From Treponema socranskii subsp. paredis ATCC 35535 (GTDB lineage: Bacteria > Spirochaetota > Spirochaetia > Treponematales > Treponemataceae), in the NCBI GenBank assembly GCA_000413015.1, contig KE332515.1:1142731-1206730 (forward strand): DNA of 64,000 bases. Reading direction: 5' to 3'. The notes under the pieces are model-generated. The model was not told where the DNA came from. It worked only from the letters and a program-made list of their open reading frames with translations, and did not search any database. Positions 12,052-21,665 of this stretch are shown in pieces. How positions within the stretch are numbered: the stretch's first letter is position 1; each line of letters begins with the position of its first letter. A program made the position numbers and the translations under genes.

Positions 12052-13296
12052 CTATTGCGCGGAAAATATTTCGCGCCCGGTAAGACTTTTCATCACGTCT
12101 TCAAGTTCCTGCTTGCCGAGCGGCCGCATGATCTTTATATCATTGTCATCGGTTTGGATCGTTTTCGGAGAACCGTCCGCATCTTTTGCACCGAGCAGCT
12201 GTACGATCGGATTTTTCGGATTATCGGGATTCACATCGATAACCTGTGCGGTCTCTCCGTTTGAAAGATATACGTAGGTACCGATCGGATAAAGCGATAT
12301 GCTGTACAACAGCGCTTTGATAACGGTTTCGTCGTATTGACGGTTTTCGTTTTTGAGCATTTCGACCATCGCGGCAAAGGTACTGCGTTCCGTTTTATAT
12401 TGACGCGGAGTAACGATCGATTCGAACGAACACACGACTGCGATTATTTTCGCATAGAGCGAGATTTTATCGCCCGTAAGATTTCTCGGATATCCCGTGC
12501 CGTTCTCGCGCTCGTGATGTTCGAGAATACCGAACTGCACTTCTAACGGAAAATCGAGTTTTTTTGCGATTTCAAATCCGATGATCGGATGCTTCGATAT
12601 CTGATCGCGCTCGGCAGCCGACAATTGCTTTGTCGAAAGATACAGCTGCGGCGGCAGACGCAGCATGCCGATTTCATGAAGCATACACGCAGAGCCGAGT
12701 TCGACAAGCTTCGAAAGACTCATGTGCAGCTGCAGCCCGACCGCAATCGCGAGTACCGTCGAACGCATCGAATGCGTAACGATAAAGTTTTTTTTGGCGG
12801 TGCCGTCGGACGATGTAATTCGCAACACATAACCGCGGTTTTCGCGGATAAAAATGCACAAGCTCCGCACCGTTTCCGACAAACTCTCGTAATCGATTTG
12901 TTTATGCGTCGCATAGTACGTGTATACATGGTCGATATAATTCATGTATTCGTCGTACACATTTTGCACCGCTGCGAGCCGTGCCTGTTCGCTGTTTTCG
13001 AGCGTACGCATACGGCGGGCATCTTCGAGAGAACGCTTTATACCGCTGCTGAGAACCGGCTCCGACGGTGCGGTTTTCGGTCGTTCCGCTTCGGCCTTTA
13101 TGCGCTCGGCCATCAGATCATCGACGATTACATTGCCGTCGCTCGACACTTCATCGAATTCCCAATCGCCGAGAGCGGCGATAACCGCTTTCGGGATCGG
13201 ACATCCGGCCGGCTCGATGACAAACAGCATATCGAGGAGTAAATCTTTATTAAAAGAAATACCTTCTTTTACAACTCCGAGTTTGAATGTATTCAT
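12052..13296 (-). CDS. HD-GYP domain protein, variant active site
   Basis: A 414-aa cytoplasmic protein with a divergent N-terminal half (about 1-180) and a C-terminal HD-GYP domain, the fold of cyclic di-GMP phosphodiesterases. The GYP part is present (LEHHERENGTGYP), as are HSMRS and HPIIG. The HD motif itself reads LHEIGM instead of LHDIGK, so one metal ligand is Glu and the following Lys is Met. Activity may therefore be altered or lost, and a sensor role is possible. The start at 13296 was chosen because a promoter (13315-13342) lies just upstream of it and inside any longer reading. metY follows downstream after the leader element. Confidence 0.85.
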   Translation of the reverse strand: MNTFKLGVVKEGISFNKDLLLDMLFVIEPAGCPIPKAVIAALGDWEFDEVSSDGNVIVDDLMAERIKAEAERPKTAPSEPVLSSGIKRSLEDARRMRTLENSEQARLAAVQNVYDEYMNYIDHVYTYYATHKQIDYESLSETVRSLCIFIRENRGYVLRITSSDGTAKKNFIVTHSMRSTVLAIAVGLQLHMSLSKLVELGSACMLHEIGMLRLPPQLYLSTKQLSAAERDQISKHPIIGFEIAKKLDFPLEVQFGILEHHERENGTGYPRNLTGDKISLYAKIIAVVCSFESIVTPRQYKTERSTFAAMVEMLKNENRQYDETVIKALLYSISLYPIGTYVYLSNGETAQVIDVNPDNPKNPIVQLLGAKDADGSPKTIQTDDNDIKIMRPLGKQELEDVMKSLTGREIFSAQ

Positions 13297-13314
13297 TATA
13301 TTCTCTATTATCTT

Positions 13315-13342
13315 ATTGTAACGCGTTCCGCCCTTTTTGCAA
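13315..13342 (-). promoter_or_regulatory. Sigma-70 promoter of the HD-GYP gene
   Basis: On the minus strand TTGCAA (13342-13337), a 16-base spacer and TACAAT (13320-13315) form a good promoter. Initiation near 13308 leaves a very short leader before the ATG at 13296. Confidence 0.6.
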
Positions 13343-13369
13343 GCGAAAAAACGGAAAAGAGCAAAAAAA

Positions 13370-13400
13370 AAGTTGAAAAACCTCACACGTTTTTCAACTT
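13370..13400 (-). terminator. Intrinsic terminator of the lepB-PBP-DUF115 operon
   Basis: A perfect 12-base stem (AAGTTGAAAAAC at 13370-13381, GTTTTTCAACTT at 13389-13400) with a 7-base loop is followed on the minus strand by a run of nine T. It lies about 100 bases after the DUF115 stop, ahead of the HD-GYP promoter. Confidence 0.8.
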
Positions 13401-13500
13401 TTATAAACATGGAAATCGGCATTGCAGGCGTCCGGATGTCGCACCGCCCGCTTAAACCGACACTTTTATTATCGGGGATAAAAACGGAAAACTTTAATAT

Positions 13501-15468
13501 TTAATACGGCAAATATTTTTCGCATTCGGAAGCCGCGAGGGAAAGCGCCGCATAAAAGAGGCGCGAGCGCAAAAGACTTTCCCGAAACGTGTCTCCCTTT
13601 TTATCGCCGCTTTCGCCAAGATCGGCAAAGCGCATCCCGCTCGGCAGGGCAAGAGAGACCGCATCTTTTACGCTGCTTTTGAGGATCGACGCGTCTATAT
13701 CGGAGAGGGTTCGAAGTATCCTTTGCCGCGCACCGTCATCCGCGAGCGTGCGCGAAACGGCCGAGGTGTCCGCACCGCATCCGTCTGCGCATGCCCCGCC
13801 GCACTTTCCCGCAGCTGTGCTATCGACCGACGCCGTATTCATATCGTCCGCGAGCGCGTTTTCGCATATCCTCTTTCCGTCTTCCGCAATTTTTCGGAGC
13901 GAATCGATTTCGCGCAAAAATTCGCCGAGGGCGAATTCGAAGCTCTCTTTATCCGGAGGCGCGCCTTTTTCGGACGCTTCGCTTTTTTTAATAAATTCTT
14001 TTTTTTGCACCGTGATATCGGGCTTTTCCAAAAAGGAGCGCAGGCCCGCCGGCTCTATGCCGGGGATCGCGATTCCGCTTCGGCAAAACGTATACGTTTT
14101 CGCATCGGGACAGGAAGCAAGTCTGCTTTCAAACCACCACGCGAACATTTTCATGCGCGAATCGGTCGGCACGCTCTTTCCGTCGTAATCGCACGCCTCC
14201 TCCGCGCCAGCCGAAAAAAGGAGCGGCAGATTTTGCGTTTCCGCAGGAAAAGTTCGCACCGAAGTCTCATGCGTTCCCTCTTCGAACATGCTGCCTTTGA
14301 TGTGCGTTTTTTTCCCGGGAAAAGCGAAATCGAGTCCGCAGCAATAGATTTCGGATGCGCCCGCCGCATACGCGAAATTCCACGCAGCAGACGCGACCGA
14401 ACCTCCCGCACCCAAATCGCCTCTTTCTCCGATGCGCCGTTCGAACCATTTTCCGACAGGAAAGAGCGACGACGAAAGCGCAAAATCTCTGCACGTAAAC
14501 GAAAAGACCGACGGGTACACTGCGATCTCCGCGACGAGTACGCTCGACTTCGACGTTAAGCCCGCTATGTGGCGGTACGCGTAGTACTGCGGATCTCCGA
14601 CGACGATAAAATCGGGTTCGACGCCCGCTCGGAGGCACGCGCGGAGAGCCGTTTCAACACACACGATGACGCTTCGTTTTTTTATTTCCGAAAGATAAGG
14701 CAGAGAGTCTTCGAGCGAAGGACCTGCCGCGACGATCGTAAACGGAATGCCGTACGCGTTGCCTGCATAGGCGGACACACCGCGCATCAGTGCATAATTA
14801 TTAATATTTTTGCAGCTGTTTTTGAGCCAGCGTTTTGCAAAGCGTTCGAGGGTTGCGGCATTGATATCGTCTTTGCGTCTGTTCCGTTCGACAAGGGTCC
14901 GAAGCGTATCGAAATAATGCGACGCGTGAGCGGTTTGCGAGGGTACCGAAAAAAACGCACAGCGCGACGCACCGTACTTTTCAATAAACGAAACGACGGT
15001 GTGCGGAGGACAGGCAAGGGCTGCGATACAGTCTTTGCTCGCGAAAACCGCCGTCCAATCGATAAGCGCGAGGGACGCGAAAAAGCGATCGGCATCCGGC
15101 TCGACGACGATGACGGCTCTGTCCGGAAAACGCAGGGCATAGGCTTCGACAGCATAACCGAGTCCGAAACCGAAAAAGACTGCGGCGCGGCACTCCGGGA
15201 AATCCGAATTTGCAACCGCCTGTTCAGCCTCTCTTTTCGGATTGTATGCCGAATGAAGCAGTACGCCGTCTTCGTATGCGCTTATGCTTCCGTCTTTTGC
15301 CGAAACGATATTCCAAAAGGGAAAGGGCTGTCCGATTGCCGGAGGATCATCGTTCGAACTGTCTTTACAAATCGCGTCGACTCCGGCGATTTCGGATGCG
15401 AACATCTTTTCGAGGGAAGGAAAACGGGAAACGAATGCGGATCGGTTTTTATTCCAGATTGAGTTCAA
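13501..15468 (-). CDS. DUF115 / Maf-like motility-associated glycosyltransferase
   Basis: A 655-aa protein with the DUF115 domain (related to 6-hydroxymethylpterin pyrophosphokinase MptE-like and motility accessory factor proteins). The central motif FTIVAAGPSLEDSLPYL near residue 240 and the later EIYCCGLDFAF segment are typical. Relatives add nonulosonic-acid type sugars to flagellin or other surface proteins; that role is inferred. The reading begins with TTG at 15468, overlapping the PBP gene by 20 bases, with GGAG about ten bases upstream. It is the last gene of the lepB-PBP operon and is followed by a strong terminator. Confidence 0.8.
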   Translation of the reverse strand: MNSIWNKNRSAFVSRFPSLEKMFASEIAGVDAICKDSSNDDPPAIGQPFPFWNIVSAKDGSISAYEDGVLLHSAYNPKREAEQAVANSDFPECRAAVFFGFGLGYAVEAYALRFPDRAVIVVEPDADRFFASLALIDWTAVFASKDCIAALACPPHTVVSFIEKYGASRCAFFSVPSQTAHASHYFDTLRTLVERNRRKDDINAATLERFAKRWLKNSCKNINNYALMRGVSAYAGNAYGIPFTIVAAGPSLEDSLPYLSEIKKRSVIVCVETALRACLRAGVEPDFIVVGDPQYYAYRHIAGLTSKSSVLVAEIAVYPSVFSFTCRDFALSSSLFPVGKWFERRIGERGDLGAGGSVASAAWNFAYAAGASEIYCCGLDFAFPGKKTHIKGSMFEEGTHETSVRTFPAETQNLPLLFSAGAEEACDYDGKSVPTDSRMKMFAWWFESRLASCPDAKTYTFCRSGIAIPGIEPAGLRSFLEKPDITVQKKEFIKKSEASEKGAPPDKESFEFALGEFLREIDSLRKIAEDGKRICENALADDMNTASVDSTAAGKCGGACADGCGADTSAVSRTLADDGARQRILRTLSDIDASILKSSVKDAVSLALPSGMRFADLGESGDKKGDTFRESLLRSRLFYAALSLAASECEKYLPY

Positions 15469-17317
15469 TGACCATATTCTCCGTGACGGGCGTTCCCGCC
15501 GGCGGCGTTTGGCTCGTAACCCAGCCGTTTCCGTGTATCGTTACGCGGAACTTTCCGCCGTCGAACAGCGGCAAAAGATCACGCTTGGACATATTCGTAA
15601 AGTCGGGAAGGAGGCTTCCGACGGCGAGCGTTTTGCCTGCGGGAATCACGATGCGTCCGGAATGCAAAAGCGATTCCGCTCCTCCGCGGCTCATACCGAG
15701 GTGATTGATGATAGCGTCGGCGGCTTCGGCGATAACCGGAGCGACGATGCGCCCCGCATAGGTTTCGCCTTTCGCCTTTTCAATGACGATATAGAGAATG
15801 ATTTCGGGATTTTCGATCGGAAAGACCGCTATACAGTTCGATAAAAAATCGGTGCTGCTGTATCCGCCGGATTTATCCGCCATCTGCGCGGTTCCGGTTT
15901 TTACACCGATGGAGATATCGCCGAGCCTTGCGCGCGAACCGGTTCCCGTCGTCGCCGTCGTTTCCATACAGCTTAAAAGATAACGCGCCGTCGCTTCGCT
16001 CAGCACTCTCTCGCCGCGTTCGGCTTTGTGTTCGTAGTACGTCGATCCGTCTTTGTTCGTGATCCGCTTGACCGTCGCAAGCTTTACGGGAATACCGCCC
16101 GAAGCGAGGGAAGTCGCCGCGTACATCATCTGCAGGGCGGACACGCTTATCTCCTGCCCTATCGCGATCGTCGGCTTCGAGCGCGCCGACCACGAACGGG
16201 AGTTCGGATCTTTGACCGAACCCGCCGTTTCACCCGGAAGCTCTATGCCGGTTCGCCTTCCGAATCCCAGCGCGCGTATCTTTTCAATAAATTCGTCTTC
16301 ATCGATGCGGTCGCTCATTTGTCCGAGCGCGGCGTTGCACGAAAGACGGAGCGCATCGCGCGGCGTTACCCATCCGTGCGTGCCGAGACATTTGATGCGG
16401 AGCGTTTCTCCGCTGCGCGTTTTCCTTTCATACATGCCGTTGCAAAAAAAGCTGTCGCCGCTGCGTATGAGCCCCGCGTCGTACAGGATCGCAACCGTAA
16501 ATATTTTAAAAACGGATCCCGGCTCGTACGCCGTCATCGCAGGTCTGTCTATCGTCTCTTCGACGGTCGCTTTTCCGTATTCATTCAGATTGACCGACGG
16601 CAAGCTGATATACGACAGGATTTCCCCCGTCTTCGCTTCGGCCGCGACGAGCATCATGCTTTCCGCCTGCGTATTTTTCATCGCGTTTGAAGCGATCTGT
16701 TCGAGTTTGTACTGCAGATTTGCATCGATCGTCAGATATACGTTTTTGCCCGGCTCTATCTGCGCGGAGTCGCCGCTCACGGAAGGCGCAAGCGTCGACT
16801 GCATCGAATATTCGGTACCCGAAAGTCCGTTTCCGTCGTCTCCCATATAACCGACGAGCTGGGAAGCGAGAGAGTTCTCAGGATAGACGCGGCCGGGAAT
16901 CCTGTCGCAGCGCACGAAGGTGTAGCCCTTCGTATCGATAATCTGCTTCAGTTCATCGTATGCGGTCTGCGCTATCTTTTTTTTAAGGTAGACGAAGTGC
17001 GCGCCCTTTGCTTTTTCGATAATCGATACGACCTCATCTTCCTTCATGCCGAGAATCGATGCGACATCTTTTGCAAACGAAGCGGCGTCCGTAACCATTT
17101 TCGGCGTTACGCCTACGTGATAAAAATTCGTCTGTACGGCAAGCGGTTTTCCCGAACGGTCTACGATCGCACCGCGTTCCATAACGGGCGTACGCGGAGT
17201 GATTTCGGCGACGGGCGTGAGCGCGAGACGGATATAACGCAGCGTGATATAGGCGGCGGCGATAAAAATAAAAACGGCAAGGACAATGATCCGCCGCGTA
17301 TGAAAAAAATCGTTCAT
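15449..17317 (-). CDS. ftsI: Class B penicillin-binding protein with PASTA domain (FtsI/PBP2-like)
   Basis: A 622-aa monofunctional transpeptidase that cross-links septal peptidoglycan. A signal-anchor helix lies at about residues 10-28, followed by a dimerisation domain and the transpeptidase domain with SVFK (active-site Ser), SCN and VKTGTA. One PASTA repeat ends the protein (about 560-622), as in sporulation and division PBPs. The start overlaps the lepB stop by four bases (ATGA). The next gene, DUF115, begins inside its 3' end, so the three genes form one operon. FtsI is preferred over a sporulation homologue because spirochaetes do not sporulate. Confidence 0.9.
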   Translation of the reverse strand: MNDFFHTRRIIVLAVFIFIAAAYITLRYIRLALTPVAEITPRTPVMERGAIVDRSGKPLAVQTNFYHVGVTPKMVTDAASFAKDVASILGMKEDEVVSIIEKAKGAHFVYLKKKIAQTAYDELKQIIDTKGYTFVRCDRIPGRVYPENSLASQLVGYMGDDGNGLSGTEYSMQSTLAPSVSGDSAQIEPGKNVYLTIDANLQYKLEQIASNAMKNTQAESMMLVAAEAKTGEILSYISLPSVNLNEYGKATVEETIDRPAMTAYEPGSVFKIFTVAILYDAGLIRSGDSFFCNGMYERKTRSGETLRIKCLGTHGWVTPRDALRLSCNAALGQMSDRIDEDEFIEKIRALGFGRRTGIELPGETAGSVKDPNSRSWSARSKPTIAIGQEISVSALQMMYAATSLASGGIPVKLATVKRITNKDGSTYYEHKAERGERVLSEATARYLLSCMETTATTGTGSRARLGDISIGVKTGTAQMADKSGGYSSTDFLSNCIAVFPIENPEIILYIVIEKAKGETYAGRIVAPVIAEAADAIINHLGMSRGGAESLLHSGRIVIPAGKTLAVGSLLPDFTNMSKRDLLPLFDGGKFRVTIHGNGWVTSQTPPAGTPVTENMVIELNLE

Positions 17318-17826
17318 TTATTAATAATCCTGCCGACGACGTTTTTGACGGAAACGAAACCGTAGTTTCGCGAGTCGATCGATTCGGCGTAATTATCGCC
17401 GAGAGCGAGGATGTATCCGTCGGGTACACGGGAAGAAGCGCGCATCAATTCATACTGTTCTTTCGTCAGCTCGATTTTCAAATCTCCCACAAAAAGACTA
17501 TATCCCGAATTCGCCGAATATTCCAGATGCGCGCCTGCAACGGCCGCGCAGCGTTTGACGACGATGCGGTTCGCGTGCAGGTAAATTACGATATCGCCCG
17601 CTTTCGGCTTCGCCCACGAAATGAAAAAGCTCACGCTTCCGGGTTTTACGAGACCGTACGCAAGTTTGTTGACGAATACCGTTTCTCCGTCTTTGATCGC
17701 CGGTTCCATCGAACGGCCGGAAATATGCAAAAAATCGATGACGAAAAGTTTAACGACGATACCGATGCACAGACCGATGAGCACAGGAGCGATAAAATGC
17801 CGTGTTTTTTTTTCATCTTTTTGCAT
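17314..17826 (-). CDS. lepB: Signal peptidase I
   Basis: A 170-aa membrane-bound serine protease that removes signal peptides. One N-terminal membrane helix (about 12-32) precedes the catalytic Ser in SGRSMEPAI and the catalytic Lys in RIVVKRCAA. The C-terminal box ALGDNYAESIDSRNYG matches the family GDN-SxDSR-G pattern. It overlaps the PBP gene by four bases and heads the operon. Only 45 bases separate it from the divergent M23 peptidase gene, and no clear promoter was recognised there. Confidence 0.93.
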   Translation of the reverse strand: MQKDEKKTRHFIAPVLIGLCIGIVVKLFVIDFLHISGRSMEPAIKDGETVFVNKLAYGLVKPGSVSFFISWAKPKAGDIVIYLHANRIVVKRCAAVAGAHLEYSANSGYSLFVGDLKIELTKEQYELMRASSRVPDGYILALGDNYAESIDSRNYGFVSVKNVVGRIINK

Positions 17827-17871
17827 GGCTTTATTCTAATATGAGTGCGTTTTTATGTCGATAGAAATGAT

Positions 17872-19062
17872 ATGGAAATAATCAGTTATGTCGGTTTTGA
17901 GGGAGGCCGGTCAAAGCCGCCCTTAAAATTGCCGTTCCGCTTCGGAGAACGTAAAAATAATCTCTCCTACGCTTTTACGCACTCTCCTCTGACGCATTCG
18001 TTTGCCGCAACCGCCGTGCGTTCCGGTTTTTCGCTGCGCTCGTTTTTGATTACGCTCGGCCGATCGGCCGAAAGCGCGCTTTCGCATTGGAAAGCGGGAG
18101 TTGCACTGATCGCCGTATTCGCTTTTCTTTCGGGTGCCAAAGCGGCTCTTTCGTATGCGCTAAGCCACACCGGTCCGCTCGCGCTTAAAGACAGCGGAAA
18201 AAACGAACTCGAAACGCTCGATAAAGTGATGGCGGCCTTTGTCGCCGATGCGTCCGTAAGCTATACCGACAGCGGCGATATCGTCGGAAGCGGAAAATCG
18301 CAAGCGGAACTCGCCGCTTTGTTTAAAAAACCCGTTTCGTATCAAACCTATACGGTCAGATCCGGCGATACGCTCGGCGGCATCACAAAGCGCTTCGGCT
18401 TGACGAATCTTTCGACGCTCATCGATTTGAACGGTATTACAAATGCGCGTTCTCTGCACGAAGGGCAAAAGCTCCGCATCCCGTCGGTCGACGGCGTCAT
18501 GTACACGGTGGCAAAGGGCAATTCGCTTGCAGGTCTTTCCGCGAAATTCAACGTGCCGCTTGAAGATCTTCTCGACGTAAACGATCTTGCAAGTCAAACC
18601 CTCACCGTCGGGCAGCAGCTGTTTATCCCGGGTGCGAAAATGGATGCGGCGAAACTGCACGAAGTACTCGGCGATCTGTTTAAAATTCCGATTTCCGCCG
18701 CGTACCGCATTTCATCGAAATTCGGCTGGCGTCCCGATCCCTTTACCGGCGTGCGCTCTTATCATACGGGAATCGATTTGGCTTGTCCCGAAGGCACTCC
18801 GATCCGCGCGGCGATGAACGGCAAAGTCGCCTTTGTCGGCTGGTCGAACGTGTTCGGTAACTACGTCATCGTAAATCACCCGAACGGATATCAGACGCTC
18901 TACGGTCACATGGCTTCTTCGCACGTAAAAAAAGGACAGAACGTAACGCAGGCGACGGTCATAGGACTTGTCGGTTCGACCGGTTATTCGACGGGCGCAC
19001 ATTTGCATTTTACCGTGTATAAAAACGGCCGGCTCGTCAATCCGTCTTCCGTGCTGAAGTAA
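17872..19062 (+). CDS. LysM-domain M23 peptidase, cell-envelope
   Basis: A protein of about 396 aa with one predicted membrane helix at about residues 80-105, two LysM peptidoglycan-binding repeats (TYTVRSGDTLGGITKRFGL and a second starting YTVAKGNSLAGL), and a C-terminal M23 (LytM/NlpD-like) domain. The metal-site residues are intact: HTGIDLA and HLHF. It is probably an endopeptidase or an amidase activator acting in the periplasm. The ATG at 17872 is preferred over the in-frame GTG at 17845, although its ribosome binding site is weak. It is divergent from lepB. Confidence 0.88.
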   Translation: MEIISYVGFEGGRSKPPLKLPFRFGERKNNLSYAFTHSPLTHSFAATAVRSGFSLRSFLITLGRSAESALSHWKAGVALIAVFAFLSGAKAALSYALSHTGPLALKDSGKNELETLDKVMAAFVADASVSYTDSGDIVGSGKSQAELAALFKKPVSYQTYTVRSGDTLGGITKRFGLTNLSTLIDLNGITNARSLHEGQKLRIPSVDGVMYTVAKGNSLAGLSAKFNVPLEDLLDVNDLASQTLTVGQQLFIPGAKMDAAKLHEVLGDLFKIPISAAYRISSKFGWRPDPFTGVRSYHTGIDLACPEGTPIRAAMNGKVAFVGWSNVFGNYVIVNHPNGYQTLYGHMASSHVKKGQNVTQATVIGLVGSTGYSTGAHLHFTVYKNGRLVNPSSVLK

Positions 19063-19093
19063 TCGGTTCTGCGGAGAATTGTCCGAAACGGTT

Positions 19094-19122
19094 TTGCAAA
19101 ATACCGCAATATAGTCTATACT
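19094..19122 (+). promoter_or_regulatory. Sigma-70 promoter for the zinc ribbon/deacetylase pair
   Basis: TTGCAA (19094-19099), a 17-base spacer and TATACT (19117-19122) lie directly ahead of a GGAGGT ribosome binding site and the ATG at 19144. Confidence 0.6.
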
Positions 19123-19143
19123 TACAACGACGGAGGTCACCGT

Positions 19144-19389
19144 ATGAAGCCGGTAACTGTGTGCCGAGGATGCGGACGCACGATCGATAACGATTTTATC
19201 TATTGCCCCTGGTGCGGCTATTCGCGCGTCGCTTCCGACGACAGCGCGTCGCTCGAAGCGGTGTTCAATCAGCTCGAACAGCTGCAAAACGATTCGCGTA
19301 ACCGGCAGATAAGCGAAATGGAAAAGCAGCTTGACGATCTCGTGCACGAACTCGATGCGATCGTCTTGAGTACGGAGCTGCATAAATGA
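19144..19389 (+). CDS. Small zinc ribbon protein with coiled coil
   Basis: An 81-aa protein. The N-terminal half is a zinc ribbon with two CxxC knuckles (CRGCG and CPWCG); the C-terminal half is Glu/Gln/Leu-rich and probably a short coiled coil. The function is not known; a nucleic-acid or protein-binding adaptor is possible. GGAGG precedes the start. The stop overlaps the next start by four bases (ATGA), so translation is coupled to the deacetylase-like gene. Confidence 0.8.
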   Translation: MKPVTVCRGCGRTIDNDFIYCPWCGYSRVASDDSASLEAVFNQLEQLQNDSRNRQISEMEKQLDDLVHELDAIVLSTELHK

Positions 19390-21602
19390 CGAAGTTCCGC
19401 GCGCTGTGCTGCCTCTTCGTTTCCCTTTTCGTGCTGCCGCTCGCTGCACGCGTTTCTTTCGGCAATGCCGATCTGAACGACAAAGACGAAATTCTTTTTA
19501 CGGTGCGCCGCGATTTTCCCGGAACTCCGTCCTACCGCTCGCTCTTTTACGCAAAGCTCGTAAACGGCTCTCCCGCAGAAGCACCGCGGGCGCTTACCTG
19601 CTATCCCGAGCGGTTGGAATTGCTTTCGCACGGAAGCGTATTGCAAGTACGGAACCGCTCCGGCACGGCGCGCTATTCCTTCGAAACGGACACGCTCGAA
19701 TGGACCGAACAGATCCATACGATTCCCCTCGATTCGATGCCGCTTTTTCCCCGCGCGGTAAGTCCCGACGGAGTATGGAGCTGCTTTGTCGTCAAAACGG
19801 GATTCGCCGAAGGCACTTTGATGTTCGAAAATTCCGCCACAGGCCGGCGCACGGCGCTCGATCCCCACGCATCCGTCAGTTACGACTCTCTTCCGGTCAA
19901 GTGGGCGCCCGACAGCTCCCTCGTACTCTACGCTAAAGACGGTACGGTATGTTTTTGCAGTCCCGACGCGCTTTTCCGCGGCGTCGAAATCGACGAAGCA
20001 TACCGCGAAATCGGACCGGGTTCGATCGATTCGGTGTGCTGGGCGGGCGGCAGCGTTTTTTACATCGACGGCGACATGCTCTATAAAATCAACGTAAAGG
20101 AATTGTATACGACGGGTTTGTATTCTGCCGTCATCGGCAGAGGAACGCCGGCCGGCCGGCTGCCGGAATCCTTCGATCCTTCGCGCGATGTGTTCAGCGT
20201 CGACAAAAACGGCACTTCTCTCTTTTTAATAAAATCGGGAAGAATATTTTCGCGCTATCTCCTGCGAGGCAATTCGGCGGACTATCTTCCCGCCGTGTTT
20301 TCCAGTCCCCATATAAGCGATTCCGCTTCCCTCATCGATGCGGCCGTACTGTGGGATTCCGAGGGAACGCCCTATGTGTGGATGCGCGTCATGCCGTATT
20401 CGGGAGGCAAACCGATGGCCGCCGTATACCGCGCGTCCGATTCCCTTTCGTCCCTTTTCTCCGCAGAAAATTCCTGCCGGCCGGTGATTTCGCCCGACAG
20501 AAGCCGTGCGGCTTTTTTTTCCGGCAGCACCGTCTACGTGTACGACGTTTCGTCGTGGAAGCGCATCGGCGAACTTGCGGGGGAAAATACGGTGAGCGCG
20601 GTTTGGGACGGAAACGATACGCTCTATGTCGGAGGAGAGCGATCGGTACGCCGCTGGAACCTCGCTTCGGACACGAGCAACACTCTCTTTCTTTCATCCG
20701 CTTCGTCCTGTTCATGGGACGACAAAACAGGTTTTGCGACGGTAACGGCGGGAAATAAAACTTTTTCGATCGACGCGTCGCTGAAAAGATGGACGGAACT
20801 ACCCTCCCCCCGCGAAAATACCGTTTCTATGCAAAACGGCCGCTACCGCGTATTTTTCGGAACGACGCCTTCCCCGCACTACGAAAACGCACTATACGTG
20901 CGCACGCTTTCGGGCAAAGCGGTTACCAAAGCGGTGTTTCCCGAAAGCGCACAAAAAACTCCGCCGCGAAAAAAAGCTGCGCTCGCCTTCGACGCATACG
21001 ACAGCGCGGACGGGCTTCCGCTCATTCTCTCAGCGCTCGACACTTACAACATACGCGGAACCTTTTTTTTCAACGGCGAATTCATCAGGCGCTATCCGAA
21101 AGAGACAAAACAGATTTCGCTCACCGGCAACACCTGCGCGTCTCTGTTTTTTTCGGAACTGGATTTTATGCGGAGCCCTTTCGTCATCGATGAAGACTTT
21201 ATCCGGCGCGGACTTGCACGAAACGAAGATGAGTTTTTCCGATGCACGGGAAAAGAACTTTCGCTTTTGTGGCACGCACCGTTTTACCGTGCAACCGACG
21301 CCGCACGAAAAGCGGGGAAAAAAGCGGGGTACGCTTACGCCGAATCCGTAATCGGCGATATGCGAAACGGAGCGAATACAAGATACAATCCCAACGCGTA
21401 CACCGAATACCGGAATGCTGCCGATTTTATCGAAAGCTGTCTTGCATCTCTGAGTGAAAACGGGGGCGGCATCGTACCCGTAAGCGTCGGTTCTTCGCGC
21501 GATCCGACAAACGAGCGCGTTTATCGAAAACTCGATTTGCTCATAAGCGCGATCCTCGATGCCGGTTTCGATATCGTCGGCGCGGACGAACTTTCCGAAT
21601 AG
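19386..21602 (+). CDS. Secreted beta-propeller protein with C-terminal polysaccharide-deacetylase-like domain
   Basis: A 738-aa protein with a signal peptide (about 1-21). A long region (about 35-500) is built of WD/NHL-like strands (VSPDGVWSCF, ISPDRSRAAFF, and SAVWDGNDTLYVGG), suggesting a propeller. A NodB-type domain follows from about 530. The NodB signature is degenerate: the usual TFDDGP reads AFDAYDSADG, and the His-rich second motif is replaced by a segment beginning LTGNTCASLF. Catalysis is therefore doubtful, although the TFFFNGEFI strand is kept. It may bind envelope glycan without deacetylating it. It is coupled to the zinc ribbon gene. Confidence 0.75.
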   Translation: MTKFRALCCLFVSLFVLPLAARVSFGNADLNDKDEILFTVRRDFPGTPSYRSLFYAKLVNGSPAEAPRALTCYPERLELLSHGSVLQVRNRSGTARYSFETDTLEWTEQIHTIPLDSMPLFPRAVSPDGVWSCFVVKTGFAEGTLMFENSATGRRTALDPHASVSYDSLPVKWAPDSSLVLYAKDGTVCFCSPDALFRGVEIDEAYREIGPGSIDSVCWAGGSVFYIDGDMLYKINVKELYTTGLYSAVIGRGTPAGRLPESFDPSRDVFSVDKNGTSLFLIKSGRIFSRYLLRGNSADYLPAVFSSPHISDSASLIDAAVLWDSEGTPYVWMRVMPYSGGKPMAAVYRASDSLSSLFSAENSCRPVISPDRSRAAFFSGSTVYVYDVSSWKRIGELAGENTVSAVWDGNDTLYVGGERSVRRWNLASDTSNTLFLSSASSCSWDDKTGFATVTAGNKTFSIDASLKRWTELPSPRENTVSMQNGRYRVFFGTTPSPHYENALYVRTLSGKAVTKAVFPESAQKTPPRKKAALAFDAYDSADGLPLILSALDTYNIRGTFFFNGEFIRRYPKETKQISLTGNTCASLFFSELDFMRSPFVIDEDFIRRGLARNEDEFFRCTGKELSLLWHAPFYRATDAARKAGKKAGYAYAESVIGDMRNGANTRYNPNAYTEYRNAADFIESCLASLSENGGGIVPVSVGSSRDPTNERVYRKLDLLISAILDAGFDIVGADELSE

Positions 21603-21611
21603 TGCAGCATG

Positions 21612-21651
21612 AACCGAATGCCGTACATTATATGAGCCGGCGTTCGGTTCC
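21612..21651. terminator. Hairpin between convergent genes
   Basis: GAACCGAATGCCG (21612-21624) pairs with CGGCGTTCGGTTC (21639-21651) except for one central mismatch, between two convergent genes. It is strong enough to end both transcripts, but T-runs on either side are poor. Confidence 0.5.
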
Positions 21652-21665
21652 GGATTTGATTCCTA

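Noticed and set aside
13589-14559. Long plus-strand frames opposite the DUF115 gene
   Set aside because: They mirror the codon pattern of the DUF115 gene on the other strand and have no family features or ribosome binding sites.
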